DNA of 64,000 bases from positions 62,001 through 126,000 of the forward strand of contig NZ_QAOG01000008.1 of assembly GCF_003050705.1 (NCBI RefSeq). Reading direction: 5' to 3'. Under the pieces are notes generated by a model. The model ran no database searches. It saw only the letters and a program-made list of their open reading frames with translations, and was not told where the DNA came from. Below, in pieces: positions 51,007-58,875 of the stretch (the first letter of the stretch is position 1; each line of letters opens with the position of its first letter). The DNA is from Sphingomonas aurantiaca. Its GTDB lineage: Bacteria; Pseudomonadota; Alphaproteobacteria; Sphingomonadales; Sphingomonadaceae. Position numbers and translations under genes: made by a program.

Positions 51007-53245
51007 CGATCGAGCGCGGCCGGCCAAGGATCCATTGCTGGTCGTTATAGGTCGTCAGCGCGTAATCCTTGTCGAAGAGGTTGTAGATATGGAGATCGAG
51101 CGCGAGTTCGGGCCTGAGCGCATAGCTGAGGCTGCCGTCGACGACAGCATAGGCGGGCACGCGGAACAGGTTGGCATCGTCCGAATAGCGCGCGCCGACA
51201 TAGCGCAGCCCCGCGCGCGCGCCGATCTTCTGGCCGGTCCAATTCAGCCAGAGGTTCGCCGCCGTCTGCGGTACGTCGGTGGGCACGTTGCCGGTGTACG
51301 TTTTCGCACCACTGACGAAATCGTCATAGCGCGCCTTGAGCACGGTGCCGTTGGCATCGATCAGGAACCCGGCCGGCAGCGCGACGCGGACGGTCGCCTC
51401 GATGCCCTTGGACGAGCGTTGGCCGATCTGCTCGACCGGGCTGGTCGGCGTGCGCTGCGCGACCAGATTATGCTTCACGATCCGGTAGGCGGACAATGTC
51501 GCGGACACGCGGCCCTCCAGAAAGCTGCCCTTGATACCGCCCTCGATCTGCTCGCCGGTCGCGTTGGTGAAGTAATATTGGCTGGCCGCGGTCGAATAGG
51601 TGGTGAGCGTCCCCAGCGGATCGACGCCCGTCACATATTGCGCATAGAGCGAGGTGTTGGGGGTCGGCTGATACACCGTGCCGACGCGCCAGGTGGTGTT
51701 GTCGAGTTTGCGCGACGCGTTCGCCCCGCCGTTGAGCGCCGGGACCTCGCCGGTGATCGCGTCGCCGGTATACACGAAGGTGTAGCGCGATACCGTGTCG
51801 CTCTCCGCGCGGACGCCGCCGACGATCGACAGCTTTTCGCCGATCTTCAGCCGGTCCTCGGCAAACAGGCTCCACTCGACCGTCCGCGTGCGATAGCGCG
51901 GCGCGATGCCCTGCGTATCGTAAAAGCGGCCGGGGTCGAACCGGTAGGGATCGACGAAGTCCTCCTGCAGGCCCGAGCCGAAATCATGCGAATAGGTCAG
52001 CTTGACGAGGTTCACGTCGAACCCGACGACGAGATCGTTCGCCACCCCGCCACCGAACGGTGTGGCGAGCTTGATGGTCCCCTGATCGCCCCACTGCCTC
52101 TGGTCGTGGACGATGCCCGTATTGTCGGTGCGATAGATCGTGCCTGGCGTGCCCGACGTGCTGTTATACCCGCTGGGGCAATTGCCGCTCGCATCGATCC
52201 AGCAATAGTTTTCGAGGTTCCGCCAGCGCCGCTTGCTGGTCAGGTAATAGCCGACGTTGCTGACCGTGATCGTGTCGCTCGGCGACCAGTCGAGCGTGAG
52301 CGACAGGCGATTGTCCTTCGACCACATTTCCGCGTCGGCCACGTTGTAGTTGCGCGCGCGGATCGCCGTATCGAGCTTGCCGTCGATCAGCGGGGTGCCG
52401 AAATATTTCGACGGGTGCACGTCGCCATAATCGTCGCGCAGCGTCAGCGAGAAAGCGTCGCTCGGCGCGAACCGCAGCGCGCCCGACAGCGCGAGGCTGC
52501 GCGATCCGCCGCGATCGACATAGCCGTCCGACCGTCGATAGCTCGCATCCACCCGGTAGGACAGGACCCGATCGATCGGTCCGCCAATCCCCGCCGCGAC
52601 GTGCGCGCTGTTCTGCGAGCCATAGCCGAGCTCGGCGTCGATCCGCGTCCGATCCCCGCTCGGCCGCTTCGAGATCATGTTGACCGCGCCGCCGAGCGAA
52701 CCCTGCCCGTACAGCACCGAAGCGGGGCCGTTGAGCACTTCGATCCGGTCGATCGTCCACGGATCGGTCGGGAAGGTGATCGTGCCGGCGGCCGGAAACA
52801 GGCGGATCCCGTCGACGAGCTGGAGCACCGAGCCCTGGCCGGAGAAGCCACGCGCGGCGAGCGCGGTGCCGCCATTGCCGGGGCTGGCGACGCTGGTGAT
52901 CCCGGGCGCGCGGGTGACCGCGTCGACGACGGTCATGTCGCCGCGTGCGCGAATATCGTCGCCGTCGAGCACCGCGATACTCGCGGGCGTCTCCAACAGG
53001 CTCAGGCCGAGCCGGCTGCCGGTCGCCGTCTTGGTCTCCAGCGACACGCTCCGCCCGACCACGAGAATGTCCTCGCGGTTGGTATCGGCCGGAGCGTCGC
53101 CCCCTTGGTCCGGGGCGGACGAAGCCGGCGCGATCGCAACCTGCTGCTGCGCCGTATCGGCCTGGGCGTGCGCCGCGCTCGCCAGTCCCGCAACGATCGA
53201 GAGGCTCGAGCCGGCATATCGCAAGATACGTATCGATCGCGTCAA
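50981..53245 (-). CDS. TonB-dependent siderophore-type receptor
   Basis: A 754-residue receptor. A TTG start at 53245 lies 6 bases after GGGGG. Features are a signal peptide (cleavage after AHAQ, about residue 28), a TonB box-like DILVVGRS (about 59), a plug with VLNGPASVLYGQGSLGGAVNMISKRP and a barrel ending LRARF. The plug motif belongs to the siderophore-receptor group. It heads the operon with PepSY, HupE/UreJ and the anchored cytochrome, so the ligand may be a metallophore carrying iron, nickel, cobalt or copper. A two-cysteine loop (NYCWID-SGNCPSG, about residues 358-369) lies in the extracellular part. Confidence 0.92.
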   Translation of the reverse strand: MTRSIRILRYAGSSLSIVAGLASAAHAQADTAQQQVAIAPASSAPDQGGDAPADTNREDILVVGRSVSLETKTATGSRLGLSLLETPASIAVLDGDDIRARGDMTVVDAVTRAPGITSVASPGNGGTALAARGFSGQGSVLQLVDGIRLFPAAGTITFPTDPWTIDRIEVLNGPASVLYGQGSLGGAVNMISKRPSGDRTRIDAELGYGSQNSAHVAAGIGGPIDRVLSYRVDASYRRSDGYVDRGGSRSLALSGALRFAPSDAFSLTLRDDYGDVHPSKYFGTPLIDGKLDTAIRARNYNVADAEMWSKDNRLSLTLDWSPSDTITVSNVGYYLTSKRRWRNLENYCWIDASGNCPSGYNSTSGTPGTIYRTDNTGIVHDQRQWGDQGTIKLATPFGGGVANDLVVGFDVNLVKLTYSHDFGSGLQEDFVDPYRFDPGRFYDTQGIAPRYRTRTVEWSLFAEDRLKIGEKLSIVGGVRAESDTVSRYTFVYTGDAITGEVPALNGGANASRKLDNTTWRVGTVYQPTPNTSLYAQYVTGVDPLGTLTTYSTAASQYYFTNATGEQIEGGIKGSFLEGRVSATLSAYRIVKHNLVAQRTPTSPVEQIGQRSSKGIEATVRVALPAGFLIDANGTVLKARYDDFVSGAKTYTGNVPTDVPQTAANLWLNWTGQKIGARAGLRYVGARYSDDANLFRVPAYAVVDGSLSYALRPELALDLHIYNLFDKDYALTTYNDQQWILGRPRSIDVSLRARF

Positions 53246-53377
53246 ATCGATCCCCCTTCATGGTCTGTGGCGGGGGTCCTGAGACGAAATCGATCGACCG
53301 CGCCAGTTCCGTACGGTCACCGCGCCGGATCGAACGTGCGGTCGGATAGCGTTACGCGTTTGAATACAGCGACATGG

Positions 53378-54676
53378 CTAGTTGGCCGGATGCGACGAAT
53401 TGCCGGCGCCGGACGGGCGTTCGGGTTGCCAGATGCTCTCGGCGCGGATCGGCCGCGCCAGAACGAGCGAACTGCCGAGGTTAAGATTGCCCAGCGTCCG
53501 CACCTCGAACAGCGCCTCGAACGCGCCGCCACCGCTTTTCGCATCGATCGCCTTGAGCTGCTCCTGATCGGCGGCAATCTCGGCCATCTGCGCCACGGCG
53601 GGATCGCGCGTTCCGGCGATGATCAGGATGCGGTTGCCGGTTGGCCCCAGCATGCTCGCAATATAGCCATAGTCGCGCTGCGGCACCTTGCCGTCTGCCA
53701 CCACGCCCCAGTCCGACTTGAACCGCCGGCCGGTCGCCTTGTCGATGAGCTCGTCGAAATTGTCGCCGACCTTGAACCCCGATGCGCGGAACAGCGGGTC
53801 CTGCAACGCGCCGAGCCCGCTCAGGAAACCGAGATAGACGACGTTGGCCGCCTTGAAGATCTCGGGCTTCATGTCGGACATCGTCTCGACGCCAGGGCGC
53901 TCGCCGCTGGCGTTCGTCGCGGCGTTGACGATCGGCAGCAGGCTGCGCAAGCCTCGCCCGACGCTGACCGGCAGATAATGCAGGTTCACGTCGACATAGC
54001 TGCCGACCTTGTCGGGGTTGAGCATAAGATAGCGGTCGAGTTCCTCGCGCGAATTGATCGCGAAGTCGCGCATTAGCCGTGACACGACGATCCCGTCGGC
54101 CGCATCGCCAAAGATGTAATAGTCGCCCAGTACGACCAGCGTCGGCCGCTTGTTGTCGGCGATCGGCCGCCACAAATTGCTCCGCACCGCAGCGTCGTCG
54201 CCCGACGACCGATCGACATAGACGATCCAGGCGAGTGCGTTGACCAGCGCGAGCGCTAGAAGAGCAAGCCAGACCCGGTTGATCGATCGTTTGGGCGGCG
54301 CGACGGGGGGCTCGGGTTGCTCCGCGGCCTCGTCGGCCGCGGGCGGCGATGCGAGAACGACCCGGTATTCGCCGAGCGGGATCGAGATCCAGTCGGGATC
54401 GCCGGGGGCTCGCGCGTAATGCTCGGCAAGCTTGCGACGAAGGCGGTGGATGTAGACGCGCACCGAGGCGTCTAGCATCCCGTCGAAATCATGCGTCTTG
54501 TCGAAGACGTCCTGAGCGATCTCGATCTCGCGCGGAATGCGACCGTCGAGCGAGCGTTCGACGAGGAAATCGAAGAGCCGGATCAGCGGTTCGGACCGAC
54601 CGAGATCGCCGCTATCGCGAACGCGCTTGGCTTCTGCGGCCAAGCGCTCCCGATAGTCTGTATCCGTCCCCGTCAT
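53378..54676 (-). CDS. Membrane-anchored winged-helix regulator (CadC/ToxR-like)
   Basis: A 432-residue protein with an N-terminal OmpR-type DNA-binding domain (about 25-108; the recognition segment DASVRVYIHRLRRKLAEHY and wing IPLGEYRVVL), a Pro-rich linker, one membrane helix (135-154) and a periplasmic domain of about 280 residues resembling a periplasmic-binding or nucleoside-like fold (PTLVVLGDYYIFGD). It is a one-component sensor: the periplasmic part would sense a ligand and the cytoplasmic part bind DNA. It sits between the receptor operon and the divergent cytochrome/HupE cluster, with direct repeats suited to an OmpR-type protein upstream. Confidence 0.78.
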   Translation of the reverse strand: MTGTDTDYRERLAAEAKRVRDSGDLGRSEPLIRLFDFLVERSLDGRIPREIEIAQDVFDKTHDFDGMLDASVRVYIHRLRRKLAEHYARAPGDPDWISIPLGEYRVVLASPPAADEAAEQPEPPVAPPKRSINRVWLALLALALVNALAWIVYVDRSSGDDAAVRSNLWRPIADNKRPTLVVLGDYYIFGDAADGIVVSRLMRDFAINSREELDRYLMLNPDKVGSYVDVNLHYLPVSVGRGLRSLLPIVNAATNASGERPGVETMSDMKPEIFKAANVVYLGFLSGLGALQDPLFRASGFKVGDNFDELIDKATGRRFKSDWGVVADGKVPQRDYGYIASMLGPTGNRILIIAGTRDPAVAQMAEIAADQEQLKAIDAKSGGGAFEALFEVRTLGNLNLGSSLVLARPIRAESIWQPERPSGAGNSSHPAN

Positions 54677-54746
54677 TCCGCGTGGCTATCAGTCTTTGTC
54701 GGCCGGGCAAGCGCAAACATTCCCAATGCGGCGCGCCCGACTGTTT

Positions 54747-54765
54747 CGTAACCTGTACGTTACCG
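54747..54765 (+). promoter_or_regulatory. 11-bp-spaced direct repeats for an OmpR-type regulator
   Basis: CGTAACC and CGTTACC start 11 bases apart (54747 and 54758) in the gap between the anchored regulator (-) and the diheme cytochrome gene (+). OmpR-type winged-helix proteins bind repeats about one helical turn apart. A single GGTAACG occurs at 57806-57812 upstream of the monoheme cytochrome gene. Confidence 0.45.
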
Positions 54766-54810
54766 TTCGGTGCTGGACGCAGGGGGCGCGCTGGATAGAC
54801 GACCGGCGCC

Positions 54811-55584
54811 ATGACGCCCCCCCCGACCTTCGCCCGCGCCGCAACACGGCGACGGCTGTTGTGGATCATACCGCTGTTCTTGCTGATCGCCGCCGTGGTC
54901 ACGCACGGCGTGCGCTATCGGGCGATCGCGGCGCAGGTGCTGCGGGCGGATCCCGAGGCGATCCTCGGCGACCCGACGCTGCGCGATGCCGCGATCGCCG
55001 CGGGACATCCGGTCTACGCACAGCATTGCGCATCGTGCCACGGCGCGGCCGGCAAGGGCGACAGGACGCTGGGCGTTCCCGACCTGACCGATAGCGAACA
55101 TCTGTACCGCGAAGGTACCGTCGCGCAGATCGAGGATATCGCGCGCTACGGCATCCGTGCGGGCAACAAGCATGGCTGGAACCTTGCGGTGATGCCCGCT
55201 TATGCCAGCAAGAACCCCGACGCCGCCGAGCCGCTTCCGCCGCAGACTCCGGCGCAGATCGAGACGCTGGCGCGGTTCATCCATGCGTTCACCGCCGGCG
55301 TCACCGATCCCGCCGCGCAGCAACGCGGGCGCGATGCCTATAACAAGGCCGGCTGCTGGGATTGCCACGGTCGCGATCTGGGCGGCGACGGCGCGATCGG
55401 CGCGCCCGCGCTCACCGACGACATCTGGCTCTATGGCGGCTCGATCGCTGACATCCGCCGGTCGATCAGTCGCGGCCGTGCCGGCATGAGCCCGGCCTTC
55501 GCCCGCAAGCTGACCCCCGCCGAATTGCGCAACGTAGCGGTCTACGTCGCCTCGCTGGCGCCAATCCAATCGGACAGGAAATGA
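54811..55584 (+). CDS. Membrane-anchored diheme cytochrome c
   Basis: A 257-residue protein with an N-terminal helix (about 14-33) and two cytochrome c domains: CASCH at 73-77 and CWDCH at 182-186. Candidate axial Met residues are in NLAVMPAYAS and RAGMSPAF. This is the CcoP/FixP-like layout used for electron delivery in the periplasm. The stop overlaps the start of the isomerase gene (ATGA). It heads a long + strand operon and may receive electrons from the downstream flavocytochrome or pseudoazurin. Confidence 0.85.
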   Translation: MTPPPTFARAATRRRLLWIIPLFLLIAAVVTHGVRYRAIAAQVLRADPEAILGDPTLRDAAIAAGHPVYAQHCASCHGAAGKGDRTLGVPDLTDSEHLYREGTVAQIEDIARYGIRAGNKHGWNLAVMPAYASKNPDAAEPLPPQTPAQIETLARFIHAFTAGVTDPAAQQRGRDAYNKAGCWDCHGRDLGGDGAIGAPALTDDIWLYGGSIADIRRSISRGRAGMSPAFARKLTPAELRNVAVYVASLAPIQSDRK

Positions 55585-56501
55585 CCCAGGATACCGCTTC
55601 CCCGACCCCGACCCCGCCCCCGACCCTGGCGCCCGCGGGCGCGCTGTGGGACGTCCATCAACCCGTGGGGCGCCGCTCTCTGCTGCTCGCCGCGATCGGT
55701 GCGCTGCTCGGGCTCGGGATCGCCGGCTACGGTCTGTTCACCGCGCAGGGCACGCGGACGGCTTCGATCCCCGCGGAGGACGCCGCGCTGGTCAACGCCA
55801 TCCCCGTGTTGCGCGCCGACCTGATCGCGCAGGTCACCGCGTTGTACAGCGTCCCCTATGCGCAGACGACGCGGTCGCAGCGACAGAAGGTCCTCGACGA
55901 TATGGTCCGCGAGGAGCTCTATGTGCAGCGCGGCGTCGAGATGGGGCTTTCGAACGACGACATCGACGTCCGCCAGGCACTCGTCCAGGCGACCGAAGGC
56001 CAGATCGCGCAGGACGCCGCAACCGCGAAGCCGGCCGAGGACGAACTGCGCGGCTGGTACACCGCACACCGGGCAAAATACGCGAGCGAAGGCCTGATGA
56101 CGCTGCACGAATGGCGGGTGCCGGCGGGTGCCGATCCGCAACGCGCGGTGGCGGCGCTGCGGAGCGGCACCGCGCCCGACGCGCTGGGGTTGAAGACCAC
56201 CGGCCGGGTCGACGACGGCGAGGAATTCTACTTCGCGGCGCACGAGCATCTCGGCACGCGCGTCTTCGCGGTCGCGCGCGGTCTGGCCGACGGCGCGATC
56301 TCGAATCCGATCCCAAGCCCCGATGGGGTTCATATCGTCCAGATGATCCGCAACACGCGGCCGGTCGCGACGCCTTATCCCGAAGCGCGCGATCAGGTGC
56401 TGCGTGATTTTCTCGCGGACAAGATCGCGCGGCTTCAGGAGGGCAACAAACGCTTCCTGAAGAAGCGCGCCGACATCAAGATCGCCGCGGACCTGCAATG
56501 A
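55581..56501 (+). CDS. Membrane-anchored parvulin-type peptidyl-prolyl isomerase
   Basis: A 306-residue protein with a Pro-rich cytoplasmic start, a helix at about 31-52, a SurA-like helical chaperone region (LDDMVREELYVQRGVEMGLS) and a PpiC domain (about 170-260) ending PIPSPDGVHIVQM. Such proteins help periplasmic proteins fold. Overlapping ATGA junctions on both sides show it is dedicated to this operon, probably assisting HupE, the cytochromes or the secreted oxidase. Confidence 0.83.
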   Translation: MTQDTASPTPTPPPTLAPAGALWDVHQPVGRRSLLLAAIGALLGLGIAGYGLFTAQGTRTASIPAEDAALVNAIPVLRADLIAQVTALYSVPYAQTTRSQRQKVLDDMVREELYVQRGVEMGLSNDDIDVRQALVQATEGQIAQDAATAKPAEDELRGWYTAHRAKYASEGLMTLHEWRVPAGADPQRAVAALRSGTAPDALGLKTTGRVDDGEEFYFAAHEHLGTRVFAVARGLADGAISNPIPSPDGVHIVQMIRNTRPVATPYPEARDQVLRDFLADKIARLQEGNKRFLKKRADIKIAADLQ

Positions 56502-57715
56502 CAATGCGCATCATCGTCCGGTGGCTGCTCGCGTTGTGCGCGACGTTTATCTGGCAGCTCGCGCCGGCCAGCGCACACACGCGGTCCGAATCGCATTCGA
56601 CCTGGCTGGTCGACGGCAGTTCGGTCCATCTGACCTTCTCGGTGTCAGATCTCGAAGCGCGCCGGCTCACGCCCGATGGTCGTCCCCCCAACACGCCGCA
56701 GCTGATCGCGTATCTGAAGCCCAAACTCGGCGCCTCCGCGCAAGGCAAGGCCTGCGCACTGACCGGCAAGCCGCGCCCGGTCGCCGCCGTCACTGGCTAT
56801 CGCCGCGTCGAGTTCTTCTACGATTGCCCATCCGCCGAGGGCGTGATGCTCCACGACGGCGCCTTCTTCGAACTGGTGCCGACGCATGTGAACCTGGCGC
56901 AGATCCAGACCGCCAAGGGGGACTTTGTCGAAGACGTGCTGACCGCCGACTCACAGACGATCGACCTGAGCAAGGCGCAGGGCGGCGAGATCGAGGGCGC
57001 CGGGTTTCTGACGTTCGTGAAGATGGGGCTGATGCACATCTTCACCGGCGTCGATCATATGAGCTTCCTGCTCGGGCTCGTGCTGATCTCGCGGCGGTTC
57101 AAGGATCTGATCTTCGTCATCACCGGCTTTACGCTGGGGCACAGCCTGACGCTGGCGCTTGCCGTCACGGGAATCATCCGCCCGCACGCCGAGTTCATCG
57201 ACGCGCTGGTGGCGCTGACGATCGCGCTGATCGGGGTGGAAAATCTCGCGGTGCAGATCCAGCGGCCGGGGCTGTTCGCGCTCTGGACGGGCGGTGCGCT
57301 GCTCGCGATGGCGGGGCTCAGGCTGCTCGGCATCGGCCTGCTCCCGTTCACGTTGTTACTGGGCGCAGGGCTGTTCGCCGCCAATTACCTGATGGTGGCG
57401 GGCCATGTCCGCGATGCCGGTCGGCTGCGGCTCGTCGTCACGCTGATTTTCGGCCTGATCCACGGCTTCGGCTTCGCCGCCGACCTGCTCAACGAGTCGA
57501 TCCCGCCCGCCAAGCTCGCCGAGCTGCTCGTCGGGTTCAACCTCGGCGTCGAGATCGGCCAGCTCACGGTCGTCACGACGTTGGTGGGGGTCGTGGCGCT
57601 GCTCCGGCGGGTCAGGCTGACATTGCCGAGGCCGATCGTGGTCGATGTGTGCGCGTCGTTCCTGGTGCTGGAGGGCGTGTATTGGTTCGTCAGCCGAAGC
57701 TTCAGCTTTGCCTGA
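56498..57715 (+). CDS. HupE/UreJ-family membrane protein (second, long form)
   Basis: A 405-residue protein with a signal peptide ending ASA (mature start HTRSES), an N-terminal periplasmic domain of about 140 residues and then a HupE core with GLMHIFTGVDHMSFLL and FGLIHGFGFAADL. The periplasmic domain has two cysteines (about 88 and 109), perhaps a disulfide. The long form with an extra domain is common in HupE/UreJ relatives of unknown substrate. A metal-import role is likely; its place with cytochromes and a copper protein makes copper or cobalt worth testing. Confidence 0.83.
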   Translation: MTMRIIVRWLLALCATFIWQLAPASAHTRSESHSTWLVDGSSVHLTFSVSDLEARRLTPDGRPPNTPQLIAYLKPKLGASAQGKACALTGKPRPVAAVTGYRRVEFFYDCPSAEGVMLHDGAFFELVPTHVNLAQIQTAKGDFVEDVLTADSQTIDLSKAQGGEIEGAGFLTFVKMGLMHIFTGVDHMSFLLGLVLISRRFKDLIFVITGFTLGHSLTLALAVTGIIRPHAEFIDALVALTIALIGVENLAVQIQRPGLFALWTGGALLAMAGLRLLGIGLLPFTLLLGAGLFAANYLMVAGHVRDAGRLRLVVTLIFGLIHGFGFAADLLNESIPPAKLAELLVGFNLGVEIGQLTVVTTLVGVVALLRRVRLTLPRPIVVDVCASFLVLEGVYWFVSRSFSFA

Positions 57716-57871
57716 TCCCGCACGTCCATCGTCCGAACGCGGCGCCCGAAAGATGTTGTTAATTCATCCACCTATCTCGGGGCCGGATGGCTGCTAGTTT
57801 CGGAAGGTAACGTTTTGTGTCCGGATCATTTTTTCTCGGACGGCATGGCGATCATCTGAATTCGGCGTGAG

Positions 57872-57890
57872 CCGACCCGGACGGGGTCGG
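57872..57890 (+). other. Hairpin in the leader of the cytochrome c gene
   Basis: A 7-bp perfect stem (CCGACCC and GGGTCGG, loop of 5) lies 18-36 bases before the cytochrome c start in the 192-bp gap after HupE. It could be the 5' end structure of a second transcript or a weak terminator. The gap also has a T-rich stretch (57828-57837) and a GGTAACG box. Confidence 0.4.
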
Positions 57891-57907
57891 ACCTGGGGCA
57901 TGCAAAC

Positions 57908-58297
57908 ATGAGTCGAACACCGCGTCTGTTGCTCGCCACATCGCTCGGCTGCGCCGCCATGGGGCAGCTCGCCTTCGCCGGATCGCCGCGCGCCGCGGCA
58001 GCGACCCCGACGGTTGCCTCGGGCCAGCAAACCTATCAGAAATGGTGCAGCGACTGCCATACGCCGCCGACCGGCCCGGGCAGCATTGCCTTGCAGCGGA
58101 AGTATAACGGCAATCCGTCCGCGATCCTGTTGCAGCGAACCGATCTGACCGCCGAATATGTAAAGCTAGCTGTCCGCAACGGCGTGTCGTTCATGCCCTC
58201 GTTCCGCAAGACCGAAATCACCGATGCCGAGCTGGCGCAGCTGGCGGGTTACCTGACCGCGCCGCATCAGGCCCGCCCCGCGGCCAAGCGGCCGTGA
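57908..58297 (+). CDS. Cytochrome c subunit of a 4-alkylphenol-type flavocytochrome
   Basis: A 129-residue protein with a signal peptide (to about residue 32) and a single heme c domain: CSDCH at 47-51 and the probable axial ligand Met96 in SFMPSFRK. Size and motif resemble the small cytochrome subunits of p-cresol methylhydroxylase and eugenol hydroxylase. It is two genes upstream of the flavin subunit and overlaps the next gene (58294-58297). It would carry electrons from the FAD subunit to a periplasmic acceptor. Confidence 0.83.
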   Translation: MSRTPRLLLATSLGCAAMGQLAFAGSPRAAAATPTVASGQQTYQKWCSDCHTPPTGPGSIALQRKYNGNPSAILLQRTDLTAEYVKLAVRNGVSFMPSFRKTEITDAELAQLAGYLTAPHQARPAAKRP

Positions 58298-58875
58298 CAA
58301 TCCTCCCCGACACCACCGCCCCACTGATAACCCGACGCGCCGTGATCGGCACAGGCGCGGTCGCCGCGTCGCTTGCCTATGCCGGCAGCTCCGCGGCCTC
58401 TGCCCGGGCGGCGGACAACCGAGCCGCGATACGTCCGATCGATGCAATGCTGATCGACGACGGCCTCGACCTGCCCCGGCCGCTGGCCGACTTCGTCACG
58501 GCGCGAGCGCGGACGCTGCCGGTCGTCACCATCCGGCTCGACGCCGCCGGGCACAGCGCGCTCAACCGCGTCCTGAACGAGAGTCACGTCATCGTCGGGA
58601 TCACCGCTGGCGCGACCCTGTTCTGCGTGGAACGGATCGCGTGGGAGCATGGCTATCGCCTGGCCGCGCGGACACAGCGGGGCCACGCCGATTTCAACGC
58701 GGAGAATGGTCGCCGGGTCGTCGCCGCCTTCCTGAACGACGCGCATCCGTTCACCGCTTCGCCCGCCCTCCCCGCTGCCGCCTACCGGCCGTCGCTGAAC
58801 GATGGAATGTTGCACGCCTGGGCGATGCGCAAGGATGCGCGGACGCGGTCCGATCACACGGAATCCCGGACATGA
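58294..58875 (+). CDS. Tat-exported protein of unknown function between flavocytochrome subunits
   Basis: A 193-residue protein. ITRRAVIGTGAVAASL near the start is a good twin-arginine signal, so it should be exported folded. The body contains LPVVTIRLDAAGHSALNRVL and VIVGITAGATLFCVERIAW and no motif I recognise. Both ends overlap neighbours by ATGA-type junctions, so it is made with the cytochrome and FAD subunits. It may be a maturation factor, such as a carrier for Tat export of the flavin subunit, which has no signal of its own (inference). Confidence 0.65.
   Translation: MTILPDTTAPLITRRAVIGTGAVAASLAYAGSSAASARAADNRAAIRPIDAMLIDDGLDLPRPLADFVTARARTLPVVTIRLDAAGHSALNRVLNESHVIVGITAGATLFCVERIAWEHGYRLAARTQRGHADFNAENGRRVVAAFLNDAHPFTASPALPAAAYRPSLNDGMLHAWAMRKDARTRSDHTESRT

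Noticed and set aside
50900..54076. A 1058-codon + strand open frame across the PepSY, receptor and regulator genes
   Set aside because: It spans three convincing minus-strand genes and translates to Arg/Ala/Asp-rich sequence without recognisable motifs.
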